64,000 bases of DNA from SHZL01 sp963815185. Lineage in GTDB: Bacteria; Pseudomonadota; Gammaproteobacteria; Xanthomonadales; SZUA-36. Of this stretch, positions 28,793 through 38,943 are shown piece by piece. Numbering within the stretch: position 1 is the stretch's first letter; every line of letters begins with the position of its first letter. Where the stretch lies: contig CAWFGC010000010.1 in the NCBI GenBank assembly GCA_963815185.1, positions 62,001 through 126,000 on the forward strand, written 5' to 3'. A program made the position numbers and the translations under genes. Under the pieces are notes generated by a model. The model made no database searches. It was not told the origin of the DNA and saw only the letters and a program-made list of their open reading frames with translations.

Positions 28793-30288
28793 ATGCTGGA
28801 CAGGACCGTTACCGACTGGCGCGCCGCCAGTGACCAACTGGCTTTCGAAGGCCGCGCATTTATCAATGGACGTTATGTGGATGCGCTTTCCGGCGCCACG
28901 CGCATCACCTTCAATCCCGCCAACGGCAAAGAACTGACGGCCGTGGCGAATTGCGGCCCCGAGGATGCGGACCTGGCCGTGGCGGGCGCGCGCAAGGCAT
29001 TCGCAAGCGGCGTCTGGTCGCAGATGGCGCCGGCCGAGCGCAAACGGATATTGGTCCGCTGGGCCGAGCTGATCGAACAGCATGCCGAGGAACTGGCGCT
29101 GCTGGAATGCCTGGATGTGGGCAAACCGATTTCGGACACGCTGAATGTGGATGTGCCGTCCGCGGTGCGCACGATACGCTGGAGCGGCGAGGCCATCGAC
29201 AAGGTGTATGACGAAATCGCGCCGACGCCGGCCGGCACGCTGGCGCTGGTGCAGCGCCTGCCTCTGGGCGTCATCACCGCCATCGTGCCGTGGAATTTCC
29301 CGTTTTCGACCACTGCCTGGAAACTCGGCCCCTCGCTTGGCCACCGGCAACTCGGTGGTGCTCAAGCCGGCATCCAATACCCCGCTGACGGCGATCCGTG
29401 TGGCCGGGCTGGCGGCCGAAGCCGGGCTGCCGGACGGTGTGCTGCAGGTCCTGCCCGGACCCGGCGGCAGCCTGGGCAAACACCTGGCGATGCACATGGA
29501 TATTGACGGCCTCACCTTCACCGGTTCGACTCCGGTGGGCAAATTGCTGATGCAATATTCCGGGCAATCCAACCTCAAACGCGTGTTTCTGGAACTGGGC
29601 GGCAAGAGCCCGAACATCGTATTTGCCGACGCCAACCTGAAGAAGGCCGCCGCGCTGGCTGCCACAGCGGTGTTCTACAACGGCGGCCAGACCTGCACCG
29701 CCGGCACGCGGCTGATCGTGGAGGAAAAAATCCACGACGAGTTTCTCGAACTGGTGACCGCACGCGCCCGCAAGTGGATGCCCGGGGATCCGCTGGACCC
29801 GGCAACCGCGATGGGCCCGATGATCGATGCAAGCCAATTTGACACGGTGGCGGAATACGTCGGCGTCGGTCACGAAGAAGGCGCCAAATTGGTGTTCGGT
29901 GGCGGACAGATCGATGCAAGATAGCGGCGGATACTACCATGAACCCAGCATTTTCACCGAAGTTACCAACTCAATGAGAATCGCCCGGGAAGAAATTTTC
30001 GGCCCGGTCATGTCCGTTCTGACCTTTCGCGAAGCCGCAGAAGCGGTCGCCATCGCCAATGATTCCATCTATGGCCTGGCCGGCGCGGTCTGGAGCAATG
30101 ACATCAACACCGCACATAAAGTGGCGGCGGCGGTGCGCGTCGGCACCATGGGCATCAACAACTACTTCGGCGGCGACATCACCGTGCCGTTCGGCGGCTT
30201 CAAGCAAAGCGGCAACGGCCGCGACAAGTCGATCCACGCATTCCATGATTACACCGAGCTGAAAACCACCTGGGTGGAGTTCGACTGA
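28793..30288 (+). pseudogene. aldehyde dehydrogenase (PuuC-like), two frameshifts
   Basis: Three frames join to an ALDH of about 498 residues starting MLDRTVTDWRAASDQLAFEG. The first frame ends after GVITAIVPWNFPFSTTAWKLGP. The second holds FTGSTPVGKLLMQ, the catalytic glutamate FLELGGKSPNIV and the catalytic cysteine YNGGQTCTAG. The third holds EEIFGPVMSVLTF and ends at FGGFKQSGNGRDKSIHAFHDYTELKTTWVEF. Frames change near 29335 and 29920. It most resembles gamma-glutamyl-gamma-aminobutyraldehyde dehydrogenases, fitting the amine theme of the region. The intact motifs make sequencing error plausible. Confidence 0.83.
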
Positions 30289-30322
30289 GCCCCAAAGACG
30301 GGGCAACTGACCGGAAGCCGGC

Positions 30323-31687
30323 ATGCACGATCTGACCACAGGGCCGGTCGCCGCCCACCTGCGCCGCCAGGCGATCCCGTTTTCGCTCGGCCTGGTGGCG
30401 ATTTTCTCCTTCGAAGCGGTCGACCTGTTTTTCATTTCGCGCCTGGGCGATGCCCCCCTGGCTGCGGTCAGCTTCACGTTTCCGATCATCTGGCTGATTT
30501 ACGCCATCGGCATGGGCTTCGAAGTCGGCGCGGCTTCGTGCATCTCCCGCGCCATCGGCCGGCGCGATGAAGGCGCGGCCCGCCGCCTGACGACGGATAC
30601 CGCGGTGCTGGCCAGCCTGGTACTGGCCGTGATGGGCCTGGTGGGACTGGCCACCATCGAGCCGGTATTTACCCGCCTGGGCGCCACACCCAGGCTGATG
30701 CCATTGATCCATGATTACATGGGCATCTGGTTCTGGGTCGCCCCGACCGATGCCTGCCTGTGGACCAGCCTGGCCTCGATCCGCGCGCGCGGCAACAGCC
30801 GGCTGGAGGCCAAGCTGATTACGATGGCGGCCCTGCTCAACCTGGTGCTGGATCCGCTACTGATATTCGGTTTGCTCGGCTTTCCGCGCCTGGAAATCCG
30901 CGGCGCCGCATTGGCCACGCTGATCTCCAACGCCACCGTGCTGGCATTCGCGCTGCTGTACCTGGCCGGGCGGCTGAAGATATTTGCCAACCCGATCGCG
31001 CCGCTGAAGGAGATTTTCGCTTCCTGGCGGCACATGCTCAGCATCGGCATTCCGGCCATTGCCAGCAACGCCATCATTCCGCTGTCCAACGCCATCGTCG
31101 TGGCGATGATCGCGGGCTACGGGGTCGATGCGGTCGCCGGTTTCGGTATCGCGATGCGCGTGGAGCCGATGGCGCTGATCCCGTTCTACTCATTATCGGC
31201 GGTCTCCAGCCCGTTTTTCGGCCAGAACTTCGGCGCCGGCCAGTTCGAGCGCCTGCTGCAGGCGCGCCGCATCATCACCCGTTTCTGCGTCGTTTTCGGC
31301 ATCGCGCTGGCGCTGTGCATGGCTGCCCTGGCGCGGCCATTGAGCGGCCTGTTCAGTCACGCCCCCGAGATCCAGGATGTGGCGGTGCATTACCTCTGGC
31401 TGGTGGCCTGGGCCTACGGCGCCCACGGCATGGTGATGGCCTGCAATGCGGCTTTCAACGGCACCGGCCGGCCGCTGCCGGCCATGCTGATTTCAGCAGC
31501 GCGGGTGATCTTCGTGTTCCTGCCGCTGGCCTTGCTCGGCCGGTTTCTGCTGGGTATCGAGGGGATTTTTCTCGCCACCAGCATTTCCAATCTGTTGGTG
31601 GCGATACTGGCATTTACCTGGCTGGGGCATCACATCCGGTCCCATGACGGCCATGCTCCGACCAGATCGCTTCCACCCAGCCCCTGA
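30323..31687 (+). CDS. MATE-family efflux transporter
   Basis: A 454-residue integral membrane protein with twelve hydrophobic segments in two similar halves, as in the multidrug and toxin extrusion family (DLFFISRLGDAPLAAVSFTFPI at the start and AIMRV-type IAMRVEPMALIPFYSLSAVSSPFFGQNFGAG in the second half). It starts 34 bases after the aldehyde dehydrogenase and could be cotranscribed. Its 3' end overlaps the converging isomerase gene by 74 bases. The substrate is unknown. Confidence 0.88.
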   Translation: MHDLTTGPVAAHLRRQAIPFSLGLVAIFSFEAVDLFFISRLGDAPLAAVSFTFPIIWLIYAIGMGFEVGAASCISRAIGRRDEGAARRLTTDTAVLASLVLAVMGLVGLATIEPVFTRLGATPRLMPLIHDYMGIWFWVAPTDACLWTSLASIRARGNSRLEAKLITMAALLNLVLDPLLIFGLLGFPRLEIRGAALATLISNATVLAFALLYLAGRLKIFANPIAPLKEIFASWRHMLSIGIPAIASNAIIPLSNAIVVAMIAGYGVDAVAGFGIAMRVEPMALIPFYSLSAVSSPFFGQNFGAGQFERLLQARRIITRFCVVFGIALALCMAALARPLSGLFSHAPEIQDVAVHYLWLVAWAYGAHGMVMACNAAFNGTGRPLPAMLISAARVIFVFLPLALLGRFLLGIEGIFLATSISNLLVAILAFTWLGHHIRSHDGHAPTRSLPPSP

Positions 31688-32483
31688 TCGTCAGCGCTTC
31701 CTGCCAGCGGTCCGAGAGTTCCGCACCCTGTGCATCGGTGATGGCGTAGGCGGGCGGCCCCAACTCGCACAGGAATACCAGCGTCGCATCGGCGGCATTA
31801 CGCTTGCGCCACATGGCGATGCCATCGCGCCACCAGCTTTTGAATTGCTCCACCCAGGCCTGGTGTTGCGGAAAATCGATCTGGATCTGTACCTGTTCGC
31901 GGTTGGCGACCCGGCCCTGGAAGCAGTCCGAGCGTTCGAGCACCCGCAGCATGTGCGCGCGGTCCGTTTCGCGCAGCGGCAGGCGCATTTCCCGATCCAC
32001 GACAAAGTGGGAAAGATCGGCGCACAGGCGCATCTCCGGCACGGCCTCGAGCATGCGCAGCGTGTAGTGCAGATCGTTCAGCAAACTGTCGCGATGGGTT
32101 TCGAACAACAACGGTATATCCACCTCAGCCGCCTCGACCATCCAGCGCCGGACCACCGGTACGCCGCCGGCCACCGTCATGGGCATCACCCCGCCGATGG
32201 CGTTCACATGACAGGCGTTCATCGCCCTGGCTGTCTCCAGCAAAGGACGCATCTCCTCCACGGTGTAGGGAAAGGCATTGATCATGCATTTGAGGCCGTA
32301 CTTCTCGAACAGCGGTTGCAGCGCCAGGGTTTGCGGGATTTCCGCCACCGCCGGATCCAGACACATGCCGTGATAACCGGCCGCGGCCACCATCGCGAAG
32401 TTTTCCTCCATCGGGCGCTCCGGCTTGCCGGGCTGGCGCAATTCCATCGCCCATAAGGATTGAAACACTTCCAGTTTTTGCAT
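31614..32483 (-). CDS. sugar phosphate isomerase/epimerase-like TIM-barrel protein
   Basis: The 289-residue protein fits the xylose-isomerase-like AP-endonuclease-2 fold: MQKLEVFQSLWAMELR at the first strand, NFAMVAAAGYHGMCLDPA, PLLFETHRDSLLNDLHYTLRMLE and LCADLSHFVV, with glutamate, aspartate and histidine residues placed as metal ligands. The substrate cannot be inferred. It lies just before the desaturase gene on the same strand, 32 bases apart, but no functional link is evident. Its 3' end runs 74 bases into the converging MATE gene. Confidence 0.78.
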   Translation of the reverse strand: MQKLEVFQSLWAMELRQPGKPERPMEENFAMVAAAGYHGMCLDPAVAEIPQTLALQPLFEKYGLKCMINAFPYTVEEMRPLLETARAMNACHVNAIGGVMPMTVAGGVPVVRRWMVEAAEVDIPLLFETHRDSLLNDLHYTLRMLEAVPEMRLCADLSHFVVDREMRLPLRETDRAHMLRVLERSDCFQGRVANREQVQIQIDFPQHQAWVEQFKSWWRDGIAMWRKRNAADATLVFLCELGPPAYAITDAQGAELSDRWQEALTIRGWVEAIWSEHGRHGTGCDAPAR

Positions 32484-32515
32484 GGCTTGATTTTCGCTGC
32501 AGTCGGTAGTTCGAA

Positions 32516-33556
32516 TCAGAATGACGTCAAAAAGGAAACCGCGTTGCCGCCATAATTGCGCACGTCCTTGCAGGCCTGCAGGTAATCCGCGCCCATCGCG
32601 TTCTGCTCCGCATCAAACGGGCCGCCTTCGTGCATCACGCGCTGCACGCGAAAGCGGTGGTACATGCGCAGTTGCGAGGAGAACGGAATGAAGCGTTGCG
32701 GATCGGTGCCGAATTTCTTCCGATCGTAGGCCGGCAGCTTGTACCAGGCCACCGTCGGACGCGCATGGTGCGCATTGTGAAAACCGAAATTCAGCACCAG
32801 CCAGTTCAACTGCTCCCAGCGCAGCGACAGCGGACAACTGAAGGTGTGTTCCTGCTCGGTGGCGCGGCCGCCAAAACGCGAAGGCGGATTGTTTTCGAAC
32901 AATGTGGGGTTGGGCCCGTAATCGTGATGCGTGCTGTCCATCAGCCGCAAGACGTGGATCATCAACAGTTGGGCAATGACATAGCCGATCGCTGCCCAGG
33001 GGAATATCACCAGTACCGTGAAGAAAATGCCGCCACGCAGGAGGATCACGATCACATTGCGCAGACGCTGATCGCGCCTTTGAGGAATGACAAAGGAAGT
33101 GAGCACCATGATGCCGCGCATGATCAACTCATGCGCCGGGATGTAAATCCATTCGAGTAATTGGGTCAGGCGATAGACCAGGCGGTGGCTTTGAAAAAAC
33201 GGCGCATACTCCCACCACACGGCATCGTCGTTGTCCATGTGGTGGCGAAAATGCTTGTAACGGATGTCTTCGAAGGTTCCATAAGCGGAGCCGGCAATCC
33301 AGTTCAGCACCCGCCCGAGACGCGCATTGTTTTCGTTGGCCCGGAACACGGTATTGTGGCCGCATTCATGGATCATGTAGGCCGCGATGACCATACCGTG
33401 CGCCAGCAGCAATATGGCTGCCCCATAGACGGCCCCAATGCAGGGCGAAAACAGCCCGGCAAGACCAAAACCATATGCCAAAAAGGCATAAAGAACGGCC
33501 CCACTGTGATATATCAGTCCGCTCGGTTCATGAAATAAGGCGCTTGATGATGCCAT
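32516..33556 (-). CDS. membrane fatty acid desaturase-like di-iron protein
   Basis: The 346-residue protein has the three histidine boxes of membrane desaturases: HECGHN after two transmembrane segments, HFRHHMDND, and HNAHHARP near the C-terminus. Hydrophobic segments at about residues 15-60 and 160-200 fit the family topology. It introduces a double bond or hydroxyl group into a lipid or related substrate. The similarity to alkane hydroxylase and carotenoid ketolase relatives means the exact substrate is open. Confidence 0.87.
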   Translation of the reverse strand: MASSSALFHEPSGLIYHSGAVLYAFLAYGFGLAGLFSPCIGAVYGAAILLLAHGMVIAAYMIHECGHNTVFRANENNARLGRVLNWIAGSAYGTFEDIRYKHFRHHMDNDDAVWWEYAPFFQSHRLVYRLTQLLEWIYIPAHELIMRGIMVLTSFVIPQRRDQRLRNVIVILLRGGIFFTVLVIFPWAAIGYVIAQLLMIHVLRLMDSTHHDYGPNPTLFENNPPSRFGGRATEQEHTFSCPLSLRWEQLNWLVLNFGFHNAHHARPTVAWYKLPAYDRKKFGTDPQRFIPFSSQLRMYHRFRVQRVMHEGGPFDAEQNAMGADYLQACKDVRNYGGNAVSFLTSF

Positions 33557-33580
33557 TAAAGTAATCTCAGCCCTTTTGAA

Positions 33581-34459
33581 TCAAGATCTTAAGCCCGCCA
33601 TGCGTACCGCTTCAAGCAGCATGGCCGGTTCCCCCGGCGTCATCAGGTTGGCCCCGGAGACCCCGGGGATGTCCTGCAGCTTCTGCAGGATTTCCGCGCA
33701 GATGATGATGCCCTCCTGTTCCGGATCCCGGGCTTGGGCAAGTCTTCGCACGAACTTTTCCGGCATCAAAGAGCCGCGCAGGTTCTCTTGCAGCCAGCGC
33801 GCCGAAGTTGCTGACGGCAGCACCGCCACACCGACCAGGACCGCACAACGCCAGGTGAGCTTGGCCGACACCAGATGATCCATGTAACGGCGCAGGGCTT
33901 TCATATTGAAACACAACTGGGTCTGGACAAAATGCGCCCCGGCGTCCGCGCGTGATTGCAGCGCGCGCGGCTGCCAACCCGACTTGGGGTTGAACACGGT
34001 AGTCGTGGTGCCGATCAAAAAATCCTGCACCCCGGCAACCGATTCGTCTTCACCCAACTGCCGTGCGACCGTAATCAGATCCACCCCACTGAGTTCAAAC
34101 ACCTGCTGTGTCGCCGGCTTGTAATCGGCCGGCAATTCCTCGCCGCGCATCAGCAGCACACTGCTCACACCGGCAACGCCGAGCCCGATCAGGTCACTTT
34201 CCAGCGCGATGCGGTTGCGGTCGCGGCCGGACAGATGCACGATCGGATCCACCCCTGCTTCCAGCACAATCCGTGCTGCAGCCTGCGCCGACATTTGCAG
34301 GCGCCCGCCAGGACAGTCGGGCACCTGGACCGCATCGAACACCTCGGCCAGCAAGCGCGCCTGCTCACCAAGCTGCGCGGCGTCCGAGCCACGGTCCAGC
34401 GCCAGATCGGCACTGAGCACAAATTTTTGCGTACGGATGGCGTCTCTGAACCGAATCAA
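33581..34459 (-). CDS. methylenetetrahydrofolate reductase-like protein
   Basis: A 292-residue TIM-barrel protein with MetF-type landmarks: VQVPDCPGGRLQMSAQAAARIV, PIVHLSGRDRNRIALESDLIGLGVAGVSSVLLMRGEEL and AGAHFVQTQLCFNMKALRRYMDHL, the flavin and folate-binding segments of MTHFR. It lacks some of the usual N-terminal sequence (normally SFEFFPP). It may therefore act on a folate-dependent methyl acceptor pathway rather than in standard methionine synthesis. It is encoded divergently from the PuuB-like oxidase. Confidence 0.8.
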   Translation of the reverse strand: MIRFRDAIRTQKFVLSADLALDRGSDAAQLGEQARLLAEVFDAVQVPDCPGGRLQMSAQAAARIVLEAGVDPIVHLSGRDRNRIALESDLIGLGVAGVSSVLLMRGEELPADYKPATQQVFELSGVDLITVARQLGEDESVAGVQDFLIGTTTTVFNPKSGWQPRALQSRADAGAHFVQTQLCFNMKALRRYMDHLVSAKLTWRCAVLVGVAVLPSATSARWLQENLRGSLMPEKFVRRLAQARDPEQEGIIICAEILQKLQDIPGVSGANLMTPGEPAMLLEAVRMAGLRS

Positions 34460-34485
34460 CGACTACTCTCCAAGGCCAGGGCGGG

Positions 34486-34528
34486 GTCAGAGTACCATTT
34501 TCTTCGCTGGAGAAAATGGTACTCTGAC
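34486..34528. repeat. REP-like hairpin of the GGTCAGAGTACCATTTTC family
   Basis: An 18-bp perfect inverted repeat (34486-34503 and 34511-34528) with loop TCGCTGG sits between the divergent MTHFR-like and PuuB-like genes. The motif resembles REP sequences mobilised by RAYT transposases. A related, degenerate copy lies at 57205-57284. Confidence 0.8.
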
Positions 34529-34564
34529 CGCAGATGCTTCAATGTCCCCTGGGGGGAAATCCTC

Positions 34565-35856
34565 ATGCAAGCCGAACACCAAAAACAGGAACACACATCA
34601 TCTTATTACGCCGCCAGCGCCAATGAAAAAACACGCTACCCCGTTCTACAGGGCGGCCACAGCGCCGACATCTGCATCGTCGGCGGCGGTTTTACCGGGG
34701 TGGCCTCGGCGCTGACGCTGGCCGAGCGCGGCTACAAGGTGGCGCTGGTCGAAGCCAACCGCATCGGCTGGGGCGCTTCGGGCCGCAACGGCGGCCAACT
34801 GATTGGCGGCTTCAGCGGCGACAAAAAGATCGTCAAACATTTTGGCGAAGACGTTGCCAGGACCGTCTGGGACATGCGCTGGCGCGGCCACGAAATCGTG
34901 CACGAGCGGGTGAAGAAATACGCGATCGACTGTGACTTGAAATCCGGCTACATCGACGTCGCCAAGAACCGGCGCGAGACCGGTTACCTCGAAGAGGATA
35001 TGGCCCAACTGGAAAAATACGGGTTTCCGTGGGAATACCGCCTGCTCTCCAAAGCCGAAACGCAGGAGACGATCGGCACTGACGCTTATGTCAGCGGCCT
35101 GATCAACATGCGCAATGGCCATTTGCACCCGCTCAACCTCTGCGCCGGCGAAGCCAGGGCCGCACACAAGCTGGGCGTTCAGATCTTCGAGCATTCACCG
35201 GTGACCCGCATCGTGCATGGCCCCAAGCCCAGGGTGGAAACGCGCACAGGGTCATGTCGAAGCGCAGACCGTGGTGCTGGCCGGGCATATATTTCACCGG
35301 CTGGAACAACAGCGGCTGTCCGGCACGACCTTCAAGGCCGGCAGTTACATCATCGGCACCGAACCCTTGCCGGCCGAGGTCCGCAAGGCAGATCAACCCG
35401 CGCGACCTGGCCGTATGCGAAATCAGCAACATCCTCGATTACTATCGCCTGTCCGCGGACGGGCGCCTGCTCTACGGCGGGCGCATCAACTACTCCGGCC
35501 GCGAGCCGTCCAACATCCGCGCGGCGGTTGAACCGCGGATGTTGAAGGTCTACCCGCAATTGAAGGGCGTGAAGATCGACTACCAGTGGGGCGGCAGTAT
35601 CGGCATCGTCATCCGCCGCATCCCGATGGTGGGGCGCATCGACGGCAACATTTACTATGTGCAGGGTTATTCCGGACATGGCGTCAACACCACGCACATG
35701 ATGGGCGAAATCGTCGCCGACGCCGTCGGCGGCACCCTGGAACGTTTCGACCTGTTCGCCAAAATGCCGCAGATCCGCATTCCCGGCGGCAACGCATTCG
35801 GCAATCAGCTCGTGGCGCTCGGCATGCTGTATTACCGATTGAAGGACCTGCTTTAG
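34565..35856 (+). pseudogene. FAD-dependent amine oxidoreductase, gamma-glutamylputrescine oxidase-like (PuuB), two frameshifts
   Basis: Frames join to a protein of about 430 residues that starts MQAEHQKQEHTSSYYAASAN. It contains the FAD motif ADICIVGGGFTGVASALTLAERG and GASGRNGGQLIGGFSGD, then continues in a second frame (TVVLAGHIFHRLEQ to SYIIGTEPLPAEV) and a third (VCEISNILDYYRLSADGRLLYGGRINYSG to the end). Frames change near 35240 and 35395. The layout matches PuuB-type DAO-family oxidases, which oxidise gamma-glutamylputrescine to the aldehyde. With the PuuC- and PuuD-like genes it completes much of that pathway, but no PuuA ligase is in the window. Confidence 0.82.
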
Positions 35857-35956
35857 GCCCTGCGGGTGCTTTTCTTTGTATTTGGAAGCCAATTGCTCTA
35901 AATTTAGACAGCAAAGAAATCACTGGCGTCTGATATTCAATCGACTGGTGTAGGCC

Positions 35957-36568
35957 ATGCCCAACATTTCAGATTCATACGGCAAGTACGATGCAAACGC
36001 ACTCAAGGAGCCCATGGGCGAATTGCTCGGGCTTGCCCGCGGCTTGATGGCGGACCAGAAACTGGGTGATAGCGAAATCGAGTACCTGAACGAGTGGCTG
36101 GGCAAACGCCACGATATCAAGGCGACTTTCCCGGGGAACGTCATTTACGAACGGATCGGGGAGGTACTCGCGGATGGCGTAATTACCGAAGAGGAGCGGG
36201 AACACCTGGTTCTGACCCTGAATGCATTGATCGAAGGCCGGCTGGAAGAGCTCTCCGATGAGGTTGACGTAAGTGAGTTTTGGTTCGACGAAGTGGATTC
36301 GATTGAATTCCCAAACACCCGCTTCAGCCTCACGGGTAACTTCGTCTATGGACCCATCACAGTGTGCAAGATGGTTATCGAGAATCGCGGAGGTGTCGTC
36401 ATTCCGGTCAGCAACCAGGTACCGCAATTCCTGGTGGTCGGCGGACTGGGGGTCGATGAATGGCGCACGGGAGGGCTTGGTGCAGACATTGAAAAGGCGC
36501 TCAAGCTGCGCGACAAAGGCATTCCGCTGAAAATCATTTCCGAAGACAACTGGGTCTCCCAATTGTAA
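35957..36568 (+). CDS. BRCT-domain protein
   Basis: The 203-residue protein has an N-terminal helical region of about 110 residues (GELLGLARGLMADQKLGDSEI and similar EF-hand-like acidic helices without clear calcium loops). A C-terminal BRCT domain follows: TRFSLTGNFVYGPITVCKMVIENRGGVVIPVSNQVPQFLVVGGLGVDEW. The BRCT part closely resembles that of NAD-dependent DNA ligases. No nucleotidyltransferase domain is present. Likely a DNA-damage or replication-associated phosphopeptide-binding protein, but nothing in the neighbourhood supports that. Confidence 0.83.
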   Translation: MPNISDSYGKYDANALKEPMGELLGLARGLMADQKLGDSEIEYLNEWLGKRHDIKATFPGNVIYERIGEVLADGVITEEEREHLVLTLNALIEGRLEELSDEVDVSEFWFDEVDSIEFPNTRFSLTGNFVYGPITVCKMVIENRGGVVIPVSNQVPQFLVVGGLGVDEWRTGGLGADIEKALKLRDKGIPLKIISEDNWVSQL

Positions 36569-36584
36569 ACGCTGTTACAGGCCA

Positions 36585-37277
36585 CTAAAGCGTTTTCAGA
36601 CCATCGGTTTCCTGCCGCAACGCGTCGAGGAATGACTTCAGCTCGGATTGAAGCGCCGGCACCCGTCGCTTGCCCGCCGGACTGAGGACACCGGCAGGCA
36701 CCTGGGCAAGATTGTCATCCAGCATCTTGATCACCTTGGGACCATCGGGGTCGCCGCCGTTCGGATCGACCAGCGCCATCACGCGTGCAACACCGATCGC
36801 ACCGAGCCAATCGAGGGCATCAGCATCGTGCAGGTAGAGCGCTTCGGGACCTGACGGCTGGCGATCGAACATGTGGGTGCGTATCGCGCCACTGACCGCT
36901 TCGATCTTCGCCATCGGGAAATCCGTGTCTTGAAGCACCGAGCCGACGATTCGGGCCGCCTCGTCGGCATGGTCGATGCCTTCCTTTTCCCGGTCCCAAG
37001 GGGCAAACGCCGCCATGTCATGCAAGTAGGCCGCAGCAAAAAGGACATCGTCATCCAGGCTCACCCCATCCTCCAGCGCGAGCGCCTTGGCCAACTCATA
37101 ATCGCGCACCGAATGCGAGTATCCCCACGCCGGATGGTGAAAGTGCTCCTGGGCAAAATCCCGCACGGTGGCGTGCCAGTCAGGCGAATCCTCGGCAGCC
37201 CACGCCCCGCAAACCCACACCATCAACGCGAGCGCCACCAGCCCTGCGAGCACCCGGGCCTTACTGCAAAATGTCAT
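36585..37277 (-). CDS. HD-domain metal-dependent hydrolase with signal peptide
   Basis: The 230-residue protein has a signal sequence (VLAGLVALALMVWVCGAWAAE) and then the HD phosphohydrolase pattern: HHPAWGYSHSVRDYELA, the central LHDMAAF, RTHMFDRQ and the distal LHDADALDWLG. HD proteins hydrolyse phosphomonoesters or nucleotides. Secretion of one is unusual, and a periplasmic place is predicted from the signal. It converges with the BRCT gene 16 bases away and is divergent from the deacylase gene. Confidence 0.84.
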   Translation of the reverse strand: MTFCSKARVLAGLVALALMVWVCGAWAAEDSPDWHATVRDFAQEHFHHPAWGYSHSVRDYELAKALALEDGVSLDDDVLFAAAYLHDMAAFAPWDREKEGIDHADEAARIVGSVLQDTDFPMAKIEAVSGAIRTHMFDRQPSGPEALYLHDADALDWLGAIGVARVMALVDPNGGDPDGPKVIKMLDDNLAQVPAGVLSPAGKRRVPALQSELKSFLDALRQETDGLKTL

Positions 37278-37389
37278 CGACTTTTCTCCTGCATTGATGG
37301 TTCAAACAAGACATATTACCTAACCCTCGACCGCGCGCACACTTCTAAGCGAGAATACCACTCTTGCCGCTCAAACCCTGGAACCTGCC

Positions 37390-38943
37390 ATGCGCCATTT
37401 CATCATCGGCCTGATTCTTGTCACGCTCGCCGCTTGCCAGGGGCAGGATGCTGCCGAACAACCATCGCCAACGGTGGCTGCAGCGGTGCCCTCGTCCTGG
37501 TTGATCACCCACGTTACTGTGATCGATGGTTCCGGCGCACCGGGTTTTGCCGGCACCGTGCGCATCGATGGCTCGCAGATCGTCGACGTGGGTGAGCTGC
37601 GACCATTGCCTGGCGAGGCCGCCATTGACGGCGCCGGGTTGGTGCTGGCGCCGGGATTCATCGATACACACAGCCACATGGACGCCGATCTCTTCGACCA
37701 GCCCGAAGCGCTAGCCGCGGTAAGCCAGGGCATCACCACGATCATTGCCGGACAGGACGGATTTTCCTCCTACCCGCTGGCTGACTTCATCCAGCACCTG
37801 TCGCAACAGCCAGCGGCGGTAAACGTGGCATCCTATGCCGGCCACAACACCCTGCGCGGCGAGGTCATGGGCAAGGATTACCGGCGTAAGGCGAGTGACG
37901 GCGAAGTCGAACGCATGCAAATCCTGCTGCTGGGAGAACTCGAATCCGGCGCACTCGGCCTTTCCACCGGCCTTGAATACGACCCGGGCATTTATTCCGA
38001 CCCGGACGAAGTGTTGCGACTCGCCAAAGTGGCGGCGCAGCATCACGGGCGCTACATCAGCCACATACGCAGCGAGGACCGTTACTTTGAAAAGGCGCTG
38101 GACGAAATCATCAACATCGGCCGGGTCACCCGCATGCCGGTGCAGATTTCACATATCAAGCTGGCGATGAAGCGCTTGTGGAGCCGCGCCCCCGAGTTTG
38201 TGGCCCAACTCAATGCCGCCCGCGACGAAGGCATCGACATCAGCGCGGATATCTATCCTTATGAATACTGGCAGTCCAATCTGATGGTATTGCTGCCCGG
38301 GCGGGACATTACCGATCGCAAGGAGGTCGAACTCGCACTCACTGAACTGGCGCCGCCGGACGGATTATGGATGACCCAATTCGACCCGCAGCCCGAGTAT
38401 GTGGGCAAAACGCTGACCGAAATCGCGGACTTGCGCCACACCGATCCGGCGACCGCCTTCATGCAGCTAATTTCTGAATCAATGGCGATGGAGAAAGAAA
38501 CGGGCGAACCGGCCGATACCATCATCGGCACCAGCATGACCGAGGAAGACATCCTGGCCTTGCTCACCTGGCCCCATACCAATATCTGCACCGATGGCGG
38601 GCTGGTGGACTTGCACCCGCGCGCCCGTGGCTCGTTCCCTCGCGTGTTGGCCCGCTATGTCCGGGGAATGGGCCGCCTGTCCCTGACCGAAGCCATCCAC
38701 AAGATGAGCGGCCTGTCCGCCGCCCACATGGGCATTACCGACCGCGGCCTGATCCAGGCCGGCCAGGCTGCCGATCTGGTGTTGTTCGATCCCGCCACCA
38801 TAATCGACAATGCAACGCCACAGGACTCGCAAGCCTTGAGCACCGGCATCAGCCATGTATGGGTCAACGGCCAGACCGTCTATGAAAACGGCGCCGCCAG
38901 CGGCAATCATCCCGGCAAGTTCATTCGCAGAGAGAGCCTTTGA
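37390..38943 (+). CDS. N-acyl-D-amino-acid deacylase-type amidohydrolase, lipoprotein
   Basis: A 517-residue protein with a clean lipobox (LVTLAACQG) and an amidohydrolase core: GLVLAPGFIDTHSHMDADLFDQP, YISHIRSEDRYFEKALDEI, QISHIKLAMK and TDGGLVDLHPRARGSFPRVLARYV. These match the D-aminoacylase/DAN family, which removes acyl groups from D-amino acids. It overlaps the DgcN-like gene by four bases, and that supports a joint role in D-amino acid (perhaps D-glutamate) turnover. The lipid anchor suggests it works on the periplasmic side. Confidence 0.87.
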   Translation: MRHFIIGLILVTLAACQGQDAAEQPSPTVAAAVPSSWLITHVTVIDGSGAPGFAGTVRIDGSQIVDVGELRPLPGEAAIDGAGLVLAPGFIDTHSHMDADLFDQPEALAAVSQGITTIIAGQDGFSSYPLADFIQHLSQQPAAVNVASYAGHNTLRGEVMGKDYRRKASDGEVERMQILLLGELESGALGLSTGLEYDPGIYSDPDEVLRLAKVAAQHHGRYISHIRSEDRYFEKALDEIINIGRVTRMPVQISHIKLAMKRLWSRAPEFVAQLNAARDEGIDISADIYPYEYWQSNLMVLLPGRDITDRKEVELALTELAPPDGLWMTQFDPQPEYVGKTLTEIADLRHTDPATAFMQLISESMAMEKETGEPADTIIGTSMTEEDILALLTWPHTNICTDGGLVDLHPRARGSFPRVLARYVRGMGRLSLTEAIHKMSGLSAAHMGITDRGLIQAGQAADLVLFDPATIIDNATPQDSQALSTGISHVWVNGQTVYENGAASGNHPGKFIRRESL

